Source of the DNA: Qipengyuania_B sp965214525
GTDB taxonomy: Bacteria > Pseudomonadota > Alphaproteobacteria > Sphingomonadales > Sphingomonadaceae
Reading direction: 5' to 3'
Assembly: GCA_965214525.1 (NCBI GenBank)
Contig: OZ243959.1
Location: 620,001 to 684,000 of the forward strand
DNA length: 64,000 nt
This document shows, in pieces, positions 16,791 through 25,845 of this stretch. Below the pieces are notes generated by a model. It had not been told where the DNA came from, did not search any database, and saw only the letters and a program-made list of their open reading frames with translations. The position numbers and the translations under genes were made by a program. Within the stretch, counting starts at the first letter, position 1, and each line of letters begins with the position of its first letter.

Positions 16791-18503
16791 TCAGCTGTCG
16801 GCTTTCTTCAGAGCTTCGCCCAGGATGTCGCCCAGGGATGCACCCGAATCGGATGAACCATATTGTTCGACAGCCTGCTTCTCTTCGGAGATCTGGCGGG
16901 CCTTGATCGAGAAGTTTGGCTTCTTGGAACGATCGAAACCGGTCACCATCGCATCGACCTTTTGCCCGGCCTGGAACCTATCGGGGCGCTGCTCGTCACG
17001 GTCGCGTCCAAGGTCGGAACGCTTGATGAACCCGGTTGCGCCGTCGTCGCCCACCTGGACTTCCACGCCGCCGTCACGCACTTCCAGCACGGTCACGGTG
17101 ATCGTCTCGCCGCGTCGCAAGGTGCCGGATGCGCCGGCTTCGCTGGGCGCGCCCTTCTCAAGCTGCTTCATTCCCAGGCTGATGCGCTCTTTTTCGACAT
17201 CGACATCGAGCACGACGGCTTCGACCTGCTCGCCCTTGCGATGCAGCGCCAGCGCGTCTTCCCCCGAAATGCCCCAGGCGATATCGGACATGTGGACCAT
17301 GCCATCGACATCGCCTTCGAGCCCGACGAACAGGCCGAATTCGGTTGCGTTCTTGACTTCGCCTTCGACCTTGGAGCCGACCGGGAACTTCTCGGCAAAA
17401 TCCTCCCATGGATTGCCCTGCGCCTGCTTCAGGCCAAGCGAGATGCGGCGCTTCTCGGAGTCGATCTCCAGCACCATCACTTCGACTTCCTGGCTCGTCG
17501 AGATGATCTTGCCCGGATGGACATTCTTTTTCGTCCAGCTCATTTCCGAGACGTGGACCAGTCCTTCGATCCCTGGCTCAAGCTCGACGAATGCGCCATA
17601 TTCGGTAATGTTTGTGACCGTCCCGTTAAGCTTTGCGCCGATCGGGTATTTGGCCGAAACGCCATCCCAGGGATCGCTTTCGAGCTGTTTCATCCCCAAC
17701 GAGATACGCTGCGTATCGGCGTTGATCCGCACGATCTGCACGCTGACCGTATCTCCGATATTGATCATCTCGCTGGGATGGTTGATCCGCTTGTAGCTCA
17801 TATCGGTGACATGCAAGAGGCCATCAATGCCCCCCAGATCCACAAAAGCGCCGTAATCGGTGATGTTCTTCACCACGCCATCAATGATCTGACCCTCGGC
17901 CAGCTGATCGATCAGCTCGCTGCGCTGTTCCGCACGGGTTTCTTCCAGAACCGCACGGCGTGACACCACGATATTCCCGCGCGCGCGATCCATCTTGAGG
18001 ATCTGGAAGGGCTGCGCCATATCCATGAGGGGGCCGACATCGCGCACGGGGCGAATGTCCACCTGGCTGCCGGGGAGGAAGGCGACTGCCCCATCAAGAT
18101 CGACGGTGAAACCGCCCTTGACCCGCCCAAAGATGCGACCCTCGACCCGCTTGCCTTCGCCGAACTCGCTTTCCAGCTTGTCCCAGGAAGCTTCGCGCCG
18201 CGCACGGTCGCGGCTAAGCATCGCTTCACCCTCGGCGTTCTCCACCCGGTCCACATACACTTCGACTTCCGATCCGACCTCGAGGCCGTGATCATCCTCG
18301 TTGCGCATGAATTCCTTGAGATCGATCCGACCTTCGCTCTTCAAACCTACGTCGACGACGGCCAGACCGTTCTCGATCGAGGTGACGGTGCCCTTGACCA
18401 CCCGGCCTTCGAAGCCGCCATCGTCGGCATTGCCGAATTGTTCGTCGAGCATTTTCGCGAAATCATCGCGGGTTGGATTGGCTGCTGTCGCCATGTCTGT
18501 CAC
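16791..18503 (-). CDS. rpsA: 30S ribosomal protein S1
   Basis: A 570-residue protein with six S1 RNA-binding repeats, recognisable by repeated GAFVDLGGIDGLLHVTDMS / GAFVELEPGIEGLVHVSEMS / LGMKQLESDPWDG elements. It binds mRNA leader sequences on the ribosome. The start may be the first ATG or the fourth codon (MATAANPTRDD). It follows cmk by about 220 bases that hold no gene, so it probably has its own promoter. The usual downstream ihfB is not adjacent: a terminator and gloB follow. Confidence 0.97.
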   Translation of the reverse strand: MTDMATAANPTRDDFAKMLDEQFGNADDGGFEGRVVKGTVTSIENGLAVVDVGLKSEGRIDLKEFMRNEDDHGLEVGSEVEVYVDRVENAEGEAMLSRDRARREASWDKLESEFGEGKRVEGRIFGRVKGGFTVDLDGAVAFLPGSQVDIRPVRDVGPLMDMAQPFQILKMDRARGNIVVSRRAVLEETRAEQRSELIDQLAEGQIIDGVVKNITDYGAFVDLGGIDGLLHVTDMSYKRINHPSEMINIGDTVSVQIVRINADTQRISLGMKQLESDPWDGVSAKYPIGAKLNGTVTNITEYGAFVELEPGIEGLVHVSEMSWTKKNVHPGKIISTSQEVEVMVLEIDSEKRRISLGLKQAQGNPWEDFAEKFPVGSKVEGEVKNATEFGLFVGLEGDVDGMVHMSDIAWGISGEDALALHRKGEQVEAVVLDVDVEKERISLGMKQLEKGAPSEAGASGTLRRGETITVTVLEVRDGGVEVQVGDDGATGFIKRSDLGRDRDEQRPDRFQAGQKVDAMVTGFDRSKKPNFSIKARQISEEKQAVEQYGSSDSGASLGDILGEALKKADS

Positions 18504-18721
18504 AATTCCTGTATCTTCGTGCTACCGGCCGCCGGTTGTCCGGGGTCTTTCTCCGCCGTTTCGCACCATTGCGAAAGTTGGCAGGCCAAGAGGCCGTATC
18601 CGTGCAAGACCGAATGCCATCGCACGGGTTCCTATCAATCCGAGACTGTTGGAACGGGTGCGCGCATATCCGCGAATGGCGTAAAATGCAAGGCAATAGA
18701 GTCCTATGCTGTTCCTGTGAG

Positions 18722-19345
18722 CTACCGGCTTAGCGCCTGAGTCACCACCTCGATGGCAGTATCGACCGCCTGTTCCTTGTTGAATGCCGTGGTGTCGAGA
18801 ACGAGGGCATCTGCCGCCGGGCGCAACGGCGCATCTTCACGGTTCATGTCACGGGCATCGCGCCGTGCGATATCCTGTTCCATTGTGCGCAAGGTCAAGT
18901 CGGGATTGACCGTGCGCATCTCCAGCCAACGACGCCTGGCGCGCGCTTCGATGCTGGCAGTGATGAAGAGCTTCACATCGGCATCGGGGGCGATCACCGT
19001 GCCGATATCGCGTCCATCCAGCACCGCGCCGCCCGGTTGCGTCGCGAAAGCGCGTTGCCGATCGAACAGCGCCTGACGGACCGCTGGGTGGAGCGATACC
19101 CTGCTGGCGAGCCCGCCGGTGACTTCGCCGCGTAACTGGGGGTCCGCCAGCATCTCGTCGGGGAAGCCTGTTGCGGCGAGCGCATCTTCTTCATCGTCGG
19201 GATTACCGTTGTTGAGATACACTTGTCGCCCGACAGCGCGATAAAGCAGTCCGGTATCGAGATGCGGCAAACTGAGATGCACTGCCAGCGCCTTGGCGAT
19301 CGTGCCCTTGCCAGAAGCAGTGGGACCGTCGACCGCGATAATCAT
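18722..19345 (-). CDS. cmk: Cytidylate kinase
   Basis: Phosphorylates CMP/dCMP. At 207 aa it has the P-loop GPTASGKGTIAKAL at the N-terminus, LDTGLLYRAVG, the DGRDIGTVI motif and the lid region SIEARARRRW. The start overlaps the aroA stop by 4 bases (ATGA), giving an aroA-cmk pair as in many Gram-negative bacteria. Confidence 0.96.
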   Translation of the reverse strand: MIIAVDGPTASGKGTIAKALAVHLSLPHLDTGLLYRAVGRQVYLNNGNPDDEEDALAATGFPDEMLADPQLRGEVTGGLASRVSLHPAVRQALFDRQRAFATQPGGAVLDGRDIGTVIAPDADVKLFITASIEARARRRWLEMRTVNPDLTLRTMEQDIARRDARDMNREDAPLRPAADALVLDTTAFNKEQAVDTAIEVVTQALSR

Positions 19346-20667
19346 GCTCGCGCCGTCTCGAGCAGGGAGATAAAGCCGGGAAAGCTGCTGGCGATATGGC
19401 GGGCGTCATCGATCGTCACCCCGTCTCGGCTGGCCAAACCGGCCACGGCCATACTCATGGCGATCCGGTGGTCGAGCCGGGTTTGAACCGGGCCGCCGCC
19501 ACGTAGTGTCCCGCCGCCGCTGCCATGAATGGTCAGACCGTCGGACGTTTCATCTACCCTTGCGCCTATGAGTTCCAGCGCCTGCGCCATCGCTGCCAGC
19601 CGGTCGCTTTCCTTCACCCTTAACTCGGCAAGTCCGCTCGTGCGCGTCTGGCCTTGTGCGAATGCGGCCGCGACGAACAAAGCCGGGAATTCGTCGATCA
19701 TGCTGGGCGCGAGGGCTGGGTCGACATCGACACCTGTCAGGGGCGTTGAGCGCACGCGCAAATCCGCGACCGGTTCCCCGCCTACCTCGCGCGCATCCAC
19801 GGTCTCGATGGCAGCGCCCATTTCACGCAGCACCGAGATCAAGCCGGATCTTGTCGGGTTGAGGCCAACATTCTCGATCGTGAGGTCGCTGCCCTCCACC
19901 AGCAGCGCGGCGACGATGAAGAACGCCGCCGAAGACGGATCGCCCGGAACCTCGATCCTTTGGGGCTGCAAGTCGACCTCGCCTCGCAGCGCGATGATCC
20001 GTTCGCCCGCCTTTTCTTGTATCTCAAGTTCGGCGCCGAACCCGCGCAGCATACGTTCCGAATGATCGCGCGTGCGTGTCGGCTCGATGATCGTGGTTAC
20101 GCCGGCAGTGTTCAGCCCCGCTAGCAACAGCGCGCTTTTAACCTGCGCGGAGGCTACCGGCAGCCGGTATGCGATCGGCGCCGCCAGATTGGTTCCGGTC
20201 ATTATCAAAGGCAGGCGTCCGCCCGGTGACGGGGTAAATGTCGCGCCCATCCGAGACAGTGGATCGATCACCCGGTTCATCGGCCGCTGCGACAAGCTCG
20301 CATCGCCGATGAAGGTCGCTGTGACCGCATGGCTGGCAAGCAATCCCATGAGCAGGCGCGTGGAGGTTCCGCTATTGCCCATGTCGAGCGCGGTCTGCGG
20401 TTGCAGCAGGCTTCCCACACCGACGCCATGCATCGACCAATCGCCCTCGCAATGGCGCGTCAGGGTCGCACCAAGGGAGCGCAACGCTGTTGCCGTTGCC
20501 ATGACGTCGCCACTTTCGAGCAAACCTGTTATCCGCGTCTCACCGACCGCCAGCGCACCGAGGATCAACGCCCGGTGACTGATCGACTTGTCGCCCGGAA
20601 CCCGTATGCGCCCGGTCAGCGGCTGCGACGGCGCAAAGCGGTGCGGCGCGGGTTCGTCAACCGTCAA
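19342..20667 (-). CDS. aroA: 3-phosphoshikimate 1-carboxyvinyltransferase (EPSP synthase)
   Basis: Joins shikimate 3-phosphate and PEP in the shikimate pathway. 441 aa; the N-terminal signature PGDKSISHRALI, the LDMGNSGTSTRLLMG motif and the C-terminal ELRVKESDRLAAM are all intact. It shows the class II-like segment GNSGTSTRLL where class I enzymes have GNAGTAMRPL, the pattern linked with glyphosate-tolerant forms; tolerance itself is not shown. Upstream 185 bases to the divergent TIGR02300 gene should hold promoters for both. Confidence 0.96.
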   Translation of the reverse strand: MTVDEPAPHRFAPSQPLTGRIRVPGDKSISHRALILGALAVGETRITGLLESGDVMATATALRSLGATLTRHCEGDWSMHGVGVGSLLQPQTALDMGNSGTSTRLLMGLLASHAVTATFIGDASLSQRPMNRVIDPLSRMGATFTPSPGGRLPLIMTGTNLAAPIAYRLPVASAQVKSALLLAGLNTAGVTTIIEPTRTRDHSERMLRGFGAELEIQEKAGERIIALRGEVDLQPQRIEVPGDPSSAAFFIVAALLVEGSDLTIENVGLNPTRSGLISVLREMGAAIETVDAREVGGEPVADLRVRSTPLTGVDVDPALAPSMIDEFPALFVAAAFAQGQTRTSGLAELRVKESDRLAAMAQALELIGARVDETSDGLTIHGSGGGTLRGGGPVQTRLDHRIAMSMAVAGLASRDGVTIDDARHIASSFPGFISLLETARA

Positions 20668-20852
20668 GGAGCGCCCTTCTCATTGTTTGCATCGATACAA
20701 GTGCCGCGGCTTTTGACAGTGCCGCAACCCTATGGCAAGGCGCGCCCGTTTTTGATGCTTGGCGACCTTGCGATCACCTGGGCGGCATCCCATCAAGCGT
20801 TAGGACAGACACCGGCTCCAACGATGCGTGGGGCGGTCAGCGACAAGGAACG

Positions 20853-21182
20853 ATGATGGCAAAGCCAGAATGGGGCACGAAGCGCACCTGCCCGAAATGC
20901 GGCGAGCGCTTTTACGATTTGAACAAGGACGATCCCGCAACCTGCATCGAATGCGGAGAACAATGGGAACCCGAGCCGGTGCTGAAATCAAAGCAGCCGA
21001 TTCCGTTCGAGGAGATCGCGAAGAAGGAAAAGGAAAGCGAGGCTGACAGCGACCTGGCCGATGACGATCTGGAGGATATCGACGAGGACGACGATTCCCC
21101 GGACAACGAGGTCGATCTTGGTGGCGACGATGATCTGGGCGTGTCCAAGGGCAAGGGAGACGACGAAGACGACGAAAGCTGA
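20853..21182 (+). CDS. TIGR02300 / FYDLN acid domain protein
   Basis: A 109-residue protein: an N-terminal zinc-ribbon-like part (CPKCGERFYDLNKDDPATC, CIECG) and a very acidic C-terminal half made almost only of Asp, Glu, Ser, Gly and Lys. The family is typical of alphaproteobacteria and has no known function; the acidic tail suggests binding to a basic partner or to nucleic-acid proteins. AAGGA precedes two adjacent ATGs. It lies upstream of tRNA-Ala and ffh. Confidence 0.9.
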   Translation: MMAKPEWGTKRTCPKCGERFYDLNKDDPATCIECGEQWEPEPVLKSKQPIPFEEIAKKEKESEADSDLADDDLEDIDEDDDSPDNEVDLGGDDDLGVSKGKGDDEDDES

Positions 21183-21274
21183 ATATGCTTGCATCGGGCG
21201 GGGCGGAGCAATACACCGCGGTCCGCCTGGATGCAGGCACTGGTCGCAGTTCCTGGGGCGACCAGCTCGAGTGC

Positions 21275-21350
<76 letters not shown>

Positions 21351-21481
21351 CTCGGTCGGTTAGGTTCGGGTTCATAGGGGTTCTCCCCGCGCTGGCCGAC
21401 GAGGTTTCGTCCGCCGGCGTTTTTGGCATTTGACGCTGCGGGCCTGTCACATGGCGTTCAAAGCGTGAAGGAGTAGGCATC

Positions 21482-22939
21482 GTGTTCGACAATCTGTCCG
21501 ACCGGCTAGGCGGCGTGTTCGATCGGCTGAAAGGCCGGGGCGCTTTGCGCGAACAGGACGTGCGCGATGCCATGCGGGAGGTTCGCATCGCCCTGCTCGA
21601 AGCGGATGTCGCGCTGCCCGTCGTGCGCCGCTTTATCGATGCCGTTACCGAAAAGGCCATTGGGCAGGACGTCTTGCGGTCCGTCACCCCGGGTCAGCAG
21701 GTCGTCAAGATCGTCAATGACGAACTTGTCGAAATGCTGGGCGGCGAAGGGCACGAAGACATTGTGCTTGAAGCGAAGCCTCCGGTTGTTGTCATGATGG
21801 TCGGCTTGCAGGGCTCCGGCAAGACCACCACCACCGCCAAGCTGGCCAAATACGTCAAGGAGAAGAAGGGCAAGAAAGGCCTGATGGCCTCGCTTGATGT
21901 GCAGCGGCCGGCTGCGCAGGAGCAGCTGGCGGTGCTTGGTACGCAGACCGAGGTAGCGACCTTGCCGATCGTGCAGGGCCAGCAACCGGTCGACATCGCC
22001 CGCCGCGCGTTGGAGGCGGCACGGTTGCAGAGTGTCGATGTGCTGTTCCTCGACACCGCCGGACGATTGCACGTCGATGAAGCCCTGATGGCGGAGATGA
22101 AGGCGGTGGCTTCCGTTGCGACGCCTACCGAAGTGCTGCTGGTGGTCGACTCCCTGACGGGGCAGGATGCCGTCAACGTCGCGCAAAGCTTTTCGGGCGA
22201 AGTGCCGCTTACCGGCGTCGTGCTTACGCGGATGGACGGCGATGCGCGCGGCGGGGCGGCGCTGTCGATGCGCTACGTCACGGGCAAGCCTATCAAATTC
22301 GCCGGCACGGGCGAGAAGCTGGACGCGCTCGAACCCTTTCAACCTTCCCGTGTGGCAGGGCGCATCCTGGGCATGGGCGATGTCGTCAGCCTGGTCGAGC
22401 GTGCCGCTGCGACCATCAAGGAGGAAGATGCCGAGGCACTCGCCAAACGCATGGCAAAAGGCCAGTTCGATTTGAACGACCTGCGCATGCAGTTGAAGCA
22501 GATGCAGAACATGGGTGGTCTGGGCATGCTCGCCGGGATGTTGCCGGGCATGAAGAAGGCCAGGGCTGCGCTGGCCGATCCCAACATGGACGACAAGGTG
22601 CTGGTTCACATGGATGCGATCATTGGCTCGATGACGGTCAAGGAGCGCTGCAATCCCGCGTTGATGAATGCCAAGCGAAAGAAACGCGTGGCGGCGGGTG
22701 CCGGCATGGAAGTGCAGGATGTCAATCGCCTGCTCAAGATGCACCAGGAAATGGGCCGGGCCATGAAGCAGATCAAGAAGATGGGCGGGCTGAAGGGGCT
22801 GGGCGCCCTGTTCGGAGGCGGCGGAATGAGCGCGGCGATGCCCGGTTTGGGCGGACCTAGCGTCGGTGGGGCCAAGGGACCGGGTGTCGATCTCAAGACC
22901 TTGCCACCCGAACTTCGGGACATGCTCAACAAAAAATGA
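21482..22939 (+). CDS. ffh: Signal recognition particle protein Ffh
   Basis: The SRP GTPase that binds signal sequences and 4.5S RNA. 485 aa: an N-terminal helical bundle, the G domain with GLQGSGKTTTTAKLA, DTAGRL, TRMDGDARGG, and a Met-rich M domain ending in Gly-rich sequence. It starts at a GTG (VFDNLSDRLGG) with AAGGAG eleven bases upstream; no ATG fits. It leads into rpsP-rimM. Confidence 0.97.
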   Translation: MFDNLSDRLGGVFDRLKGRGALREQDVRDAMREVRIALLEADVALPVVRRFIDAVTEKAIGQDVLRSVTPGQQVVKIVNDELVEMLGGEGHEDIVLEAKPPVVVMMVGLQGSGKTTTTAKLAKYVKEKKGKKGLMASLDVQRPAAQEQLAVLGTQTEVATLPIVQGQQPVDIARRALEAARLQSVDVLFLDTAGRLHVDEALMAEMKAVASVATPTEVLLVVDSLTGQDAVNVAQSFSGEVPLTGVVLTRMDGDARGGAALSMRYVTGKPIKFAGTGEKLDALEPFQPSRVAGRILGMGDVVSLVERAAATIKEEDAEALAKRMAKGQFDLNDLRMQLKQMQNMGGLGMLAGMLPGMKKARAALADPNMDDKVLVHMDAIIGSMTVKERCNPALMNAKRKKRVAAGAGMEVQDVNRLLKMHQEMGRAMKQIKKMGGLKGLGALFGGGGMSAAMPGLGGPSVGGAKGPGVDLKTLPPELRDMLNKK

Positions 22940-22972
22940 ATTCAACGGTTTAATTTGGAAAGGTAAATCTAC

Positions 22973-23608
22973 ATGGCAGTTTCAATCCGTCTTTCGCGCG
23001 GTGGCGCCAAAAAGCGCCCCTATTATCGCGTCGTCGTCGCGGATAGCCGTCAGGCTCGCGATGGCCGGTATCTCGAGCAGATCGGTACCTACAATCCGCT
23101 GCTCGCCAAGGAAGACGATAAGCGGGTCCAGTTGAACGAGGATCGCGCGCGGTATTGGCTGGGCGTGGGCGCGCAGCCATCCGACCGGGTGGCTCGCTTC
23201 CTGGACGCCGCCGGTATTCGCGAACGCGCCGCTCGCAGCAATCCGAACAGGGGCGAGCCCGGCGAAAAGGCCAAGGAACGCGCGGATGAGCGTGCTTCCA
23301 AGCAAGCCGAAGCGGAAGAGGCGGCTAAAACCGCCGAGACCACTGCCGCCGACACGACGGCCGCTGAGGAGGAGGTGATGACCGATGCTGACGGTGCCGA
23401 GGCCGCGACCGAGGAGGCGGTTGCGGACGTCGCCGATGCGGCAGACGCAGCGGACAAGGATGCGAACGTCGCCACGCCCAAGGGCGAAGCAGGCGATCAG
23501 GAGCCGATCCCCGGCGCGAGCAGCCAGGAACCTGCCGAGGGCGGGGAAGAAGTAATTGCTGAAGCGGAACAAACCGCCGACAATGCCGAAGAGAAAAGCG
23601 AAAGCTGA
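22973..23608 (+). CDS. rpsP: 30S ribosomal protein S16 with long acidic C-terminal extension
   Basis: Residues 1-80 are a standard bS16 (SIRLSRGGAKKRPYYRVVVADSR, QIGTYNPL, DRVARFLDAAGI). About 130 more residues follow: a basic EKAKERADERASKQAEAE stretch, then a low-complexity Ala/Glu/Asp-rich tail to residue 211. Alphaproteobacterial bS16 often has an extension, but this one is long, longer than the ribosomal domain itself. The gene precedes rimM by 8 bases, in the usual rpsP-rimM order. Confidence 0.95.
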   Translation: MAVSIRLSRGGAKKRPYYRVVVADSRQARDGRYLEQIGTYNPLLAKEDDKRVQLNEDRARYWLGVGAQPSDRVARFLDAAGIRERAARSNPNRGEPGEKAKERADERASKQAEAEEAAKTAETTAADTTAAEEEVMTDADGAEAATEEAVADVADAADAADKDANVATPKGEAGDQEPIPGASSQEPAEGGEEVIAEAEQTADNAEEKSES

Positions 23609-23616
23609 TCCCTTCG

Positions 23617-24102
23617 ATGCAGGACAAACCCGTTACCCTCGCGGCCATAACCGGCGCGCATGGGGTAACGGGAGAAGTCCGTCTGAAGCTGTTCGGCGAT
23701 GGGCTGGACGGGGTGAAGGCGCATCGCGCGTTCAATGACGACGCCTTGCAGCTCGAAAAGCTGCGCGACGACGGGAAAGGCGGGGCTATCGCCCGTTTCG
23801 CAGGTGTGAACGACCGGAACGCGGCTGAAGATTTGCGTGGAACCTTGCTGACAGTCGGGCGCGGCACTCTGCCTGCGCTGGAGGATGGTGAGTTTTACCT
23901 TGCCGACCTGCTCGGGCTGCCTGTGCTGAGCGATGCCGGCGAGCCAGTTGGGACCGTCGTGGCGGTGGAAAATTTCGGCGCGACCGACATTATCGAGATC
24001 GAGCGGCCGGATGGAAAGACCTTCATGGCCCCGCTTACCGAGAAGGCGGTGCCGGAATGGAGCGCCGAGCGGCTGGTCGTTGCTTCGGATTTCGTGACCT
24101 AG
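23617..24102 (+). CDS. rimM: Ribosome maturation factor RimM
   Basis: Helps mature the 30S head domain around S19. 161 aa: an N-terminal beta-barrel with LAAITGAHGVTGEVRLK and a C-terminal PRC-barrel region with EFYLADLLGLPVLSDAGEPVGTV and the end VPEWSAERLVV. Its last 4 bases overlap, tail to tail, the inverted oxidoreductase gene that separates it from trmD. Confidence 0.95.
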   Translation: MQDKPVTLAAITGAHGVTGEVRLKLFGDGLDGVKAHRAFNDDALQLEKLRDDGKGGAIARFAGVNDRNAAEDLRGTLLTVGRGTLPALEDGEFYLADLLGLPVLSDAGEPVGTVVAVENFGATDIIEIERPDGKTFMAPLTEKAVPEWSAERLVVASDFVT

Positions 24103-25007
24103 CGCCGCAGCGGGCGCTCTTCAGCCAGCCGGTTGCGGATCGCCGTCGCGGCAACACCGGCCTGTCCCATTGCATGGCTAATCTGGTCGAGGCCCAGCAC
24201 CACGTCGCCCGCCGCGAACAGGCCGGGCACGGTGGTTTCCAGATGGTCGCCGACCGCCAGGCACCCTTCGTCTGTCGCTTCAGCGCCGAGCCCTACCGCA
24301 AGTTCGGAGCGGATATGGGAGCCCAAAGCGGGATACACGCTGTCGAACTTAAGCCAGCCATCGGCCGTTTCGACAGCGAGCCGGTCGTCTTCTATCCGGT
24401 AGTCGCCACAAGGGCCATCGTGCCGGGCGATGCCCGCCTCTTCCAGCTTTGCCAGGCAGCTATCATCCAGATCGTGATCGCTGTCGGGCGAGATCAGTGT
24501 CAGGTCGCGCGTATAGCCGCGCAGGAAGATGACTTCGTTCGTTCCATGGTCGCTCGTGCCGATCACTCCGACGCGTTTGTCCGTGACCTCGTAACCGTCG
24601 CAGATCGGGCAATAGCGCAAGAGGCCGCGTTCCAGCGCCTCGTCGTGCAGCGTATCGTCCATCCCCGGCGGGTGGCGGTTGAATACGCCTGTCGCGAGCA
24701 GGACCGTGCGCGCCGCATAGCTGCCGCTCTCCGAATGAACGTGGAAGCTGTTGTCCGCCTGTTCCAGCCTCGTCACTCGCTGTTCGACCCGGGTGGTGCC
24801 GTATCTCTCCGCCTGCACGCGCATCCGCCCCAGCAACTCGGTGCCTCTGATCCCGTCGGGGTGGCCAGCGTGGTTGTGGGTGCAGGGGATAAGGGCTGCG
24901 CGGCTAGTTCCGCAATCGAACAGCCTGATATCAAGCCGGAAGCGGGCCAGATAGATGGCGGCTGTAAGGCCTGCCGGACCTCCGCCGATGATGATGCAAT
25001 CGTCCAT
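24099..25007 (-). CDS. Thioredoxin reductase-like FAD/NAD(P) oxidoreductase
   Basis: A 302-residue flavoprotein of the TrxB-like class: the FAD GxGxxG motif IIGGGPAGLTAAIYLARF at the N-terminus, a CPICDGYE motif near residue 137 at the place of the TrxR CATC site, and the C-terminal FAD-contact GLFAAGDVV. The CxxC suggests dithiol chemistry, but the NAD(P) loop (VIGTSDHGTNE) is not the canonical GGGxSAxEE-type of true TrxR, so I leave the substrate open. It sits inverted between rimM and trmD, overlapping rimM by 4 bases and starting about 40 bases from trmD. Confidence 0.85.
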   Translation of the reverse strand: MDDCIIIGGGPAGLTAAIYLARFRLDIRLFDCGTSRAALIPCTHNHAGHPDGIRGTELLGRMRVQAERYGTTRVEQRVTRLEQADNSFHVHSESGSYAARTVLLATGVFNRHPPGMDDTLHDEALERGLLRYCPICDGYEVTDKRVGVIGTSDHGTNEVIFLRGYTRDLTLISPDSDHDLDDSCLAKLEEAGIARHDGPCGDYRIEDDRLAVETADGWLKFDSVYPALGSHIRSELAVGLGAEATDEGCLAVGDHLETTVPGLFAAGDVVLGLDQISHAMGQAGVAATAIRNRLAEERPLRR

Positions 25008-25047
25008 AACCTTGCCTTACCCCGACCGCCCTTGCATGGCCATCGGG

Positions 25048-25845
25048 ATGACCTTTGCCGCCACCATTCTAACGCTCTATTCGGAGATGTTTCCCGGCCC
25101 GCTTGGCGTTTCGCTCGCAGGACGCGCACTGGAGCGGGGCGACTGGAATTGCGATAGCGTGCAGATACGTGACTTTGCGACGGACAAACATCGAACGGTC
25201 GACGACACACCGGCAGGGGGCGGGGCAGGCATGGTGCTGAAAGCCGATGTTCTGGCGGCGGCGGTGGATAGTGTTTGCGACTTCGATTCTTCTCATCCTG
25301 AGCTTGTCGAAGGACGAGCGTTGCGCGACGCTGGCCCATGCCGCCCCATCCTCGCCATGACGCCGCGCGGCAAACCGATCACGCAAGCGCGCATTCGCGA
25401 ACTCGCCGCCGGGCCTGGCGTAATCCTGCTATGCGGCCGGTTCGAGGGGTTCGACGAACGGCTGTTTGAGGCGCGGCCATGCATCGAGCAGGTCTCCCTC
25501 GGCGACATCGTTTTGTCGGGCGGGGAACCGGCGGCTTTGGCCATACTAGATGCTTGCATTCGCCTGCTTCCCGGCGTAATGGGCGCGGCTGATAGCGGAG
25601 CCGAAGAATCCTTTGAAGAAGGGTTGCTCGAATATCCGCAATACACCCGACCGCAGATGTGGGAAGGGCGCACGATTCCCGAAGTGCTGCGATCGGGGGA
25701 TCATGCGAAAATCGCGGCGTGGCGTTCCGAACGCGCGCGCGACGATACTCGGTTACGCAGGCCGGATTTGTGGGAGCGTTACAGGAACGCTTCGGTCCGA
25801 CCTGCCTCTGGCGCGCGGCAGACACTTAGGGACCAGGACGAATGA
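25048..25845 (+). CDS. trmD: tRNA (guanine-N1)-methyltransferase
   Basis: Makes m1G37 in tRNAs, preventing +1 frameshifts. A SPOUT-fold enzyme of about 265 aa with ILTLYSEMFPGPL, IRDFATDKHRTVDDTPAGGGAGMV, the knot segment LLCGRFEGFDERL and SLGDIVLSGGEPAAL. Between GGGAGM and the knot strand PILAMTPRGK there is an extra stretch of roughly 15-20 residues (about 25275-25335) containing HPELVEGRAL, encoded by a repeat-like hairpin. A start at 25036 is also possible. The stop overlaps the rplS ATG. Confidence 0.95.
   Translation: MTFAATILTLYSEMFPGPLGVSLAGRALERGDWNCDSVQIRDFATDKHRTVDDTPAGGGAGMVLKADVLAAAVDSVCDFDSSHPELVEGRALRDAGPCRPILAMTPRGKPITQARIRELAAGPGVILLCGRFEGFDERLFEARPCIEQVSLGDIVLSGGEPAALAILDACIRLLPGVMGAADSGAEESFEEGLLEYPQYTRPQMWEGRTIPEVLRSGDHAKIAAWRSERARDDTRLRRPDLWERYRNASVRPASGARQTLRDQDE
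25292..25318. repeat. REP-like hairpin inside trmD
   Basis: Arms CTCATCCT (25292-25299) and AGGACGAG (25311-25318) pair over 7 of 8 positions around the loop GAGCTTGTCGA. The core CCTGAGCTTGTCGAAGG is a sequence I recall as a short interspersed repeat, seen in many sphingomonad genomes and often translated as PELVEG; that is from memory, not from a search. It is the only copy I found in this window and it keeps the trmD frame open. Confidence 0.6.

Noticed and set aside
21506..22945. A 479-codon open frame antisense to ffh
   Set aside because: It mirrors ffh exactly, is rich in His/Arg/Gln as antisense frames of GC-rich genes are, and has no domain I recognise.
24057..25157. A 366-codon plus-strand frame across the inverted oxidoreductase
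   Set aside because: The minus strand carries FAD motifs and the CPICDGYE site; the plus frame is composition-driven.
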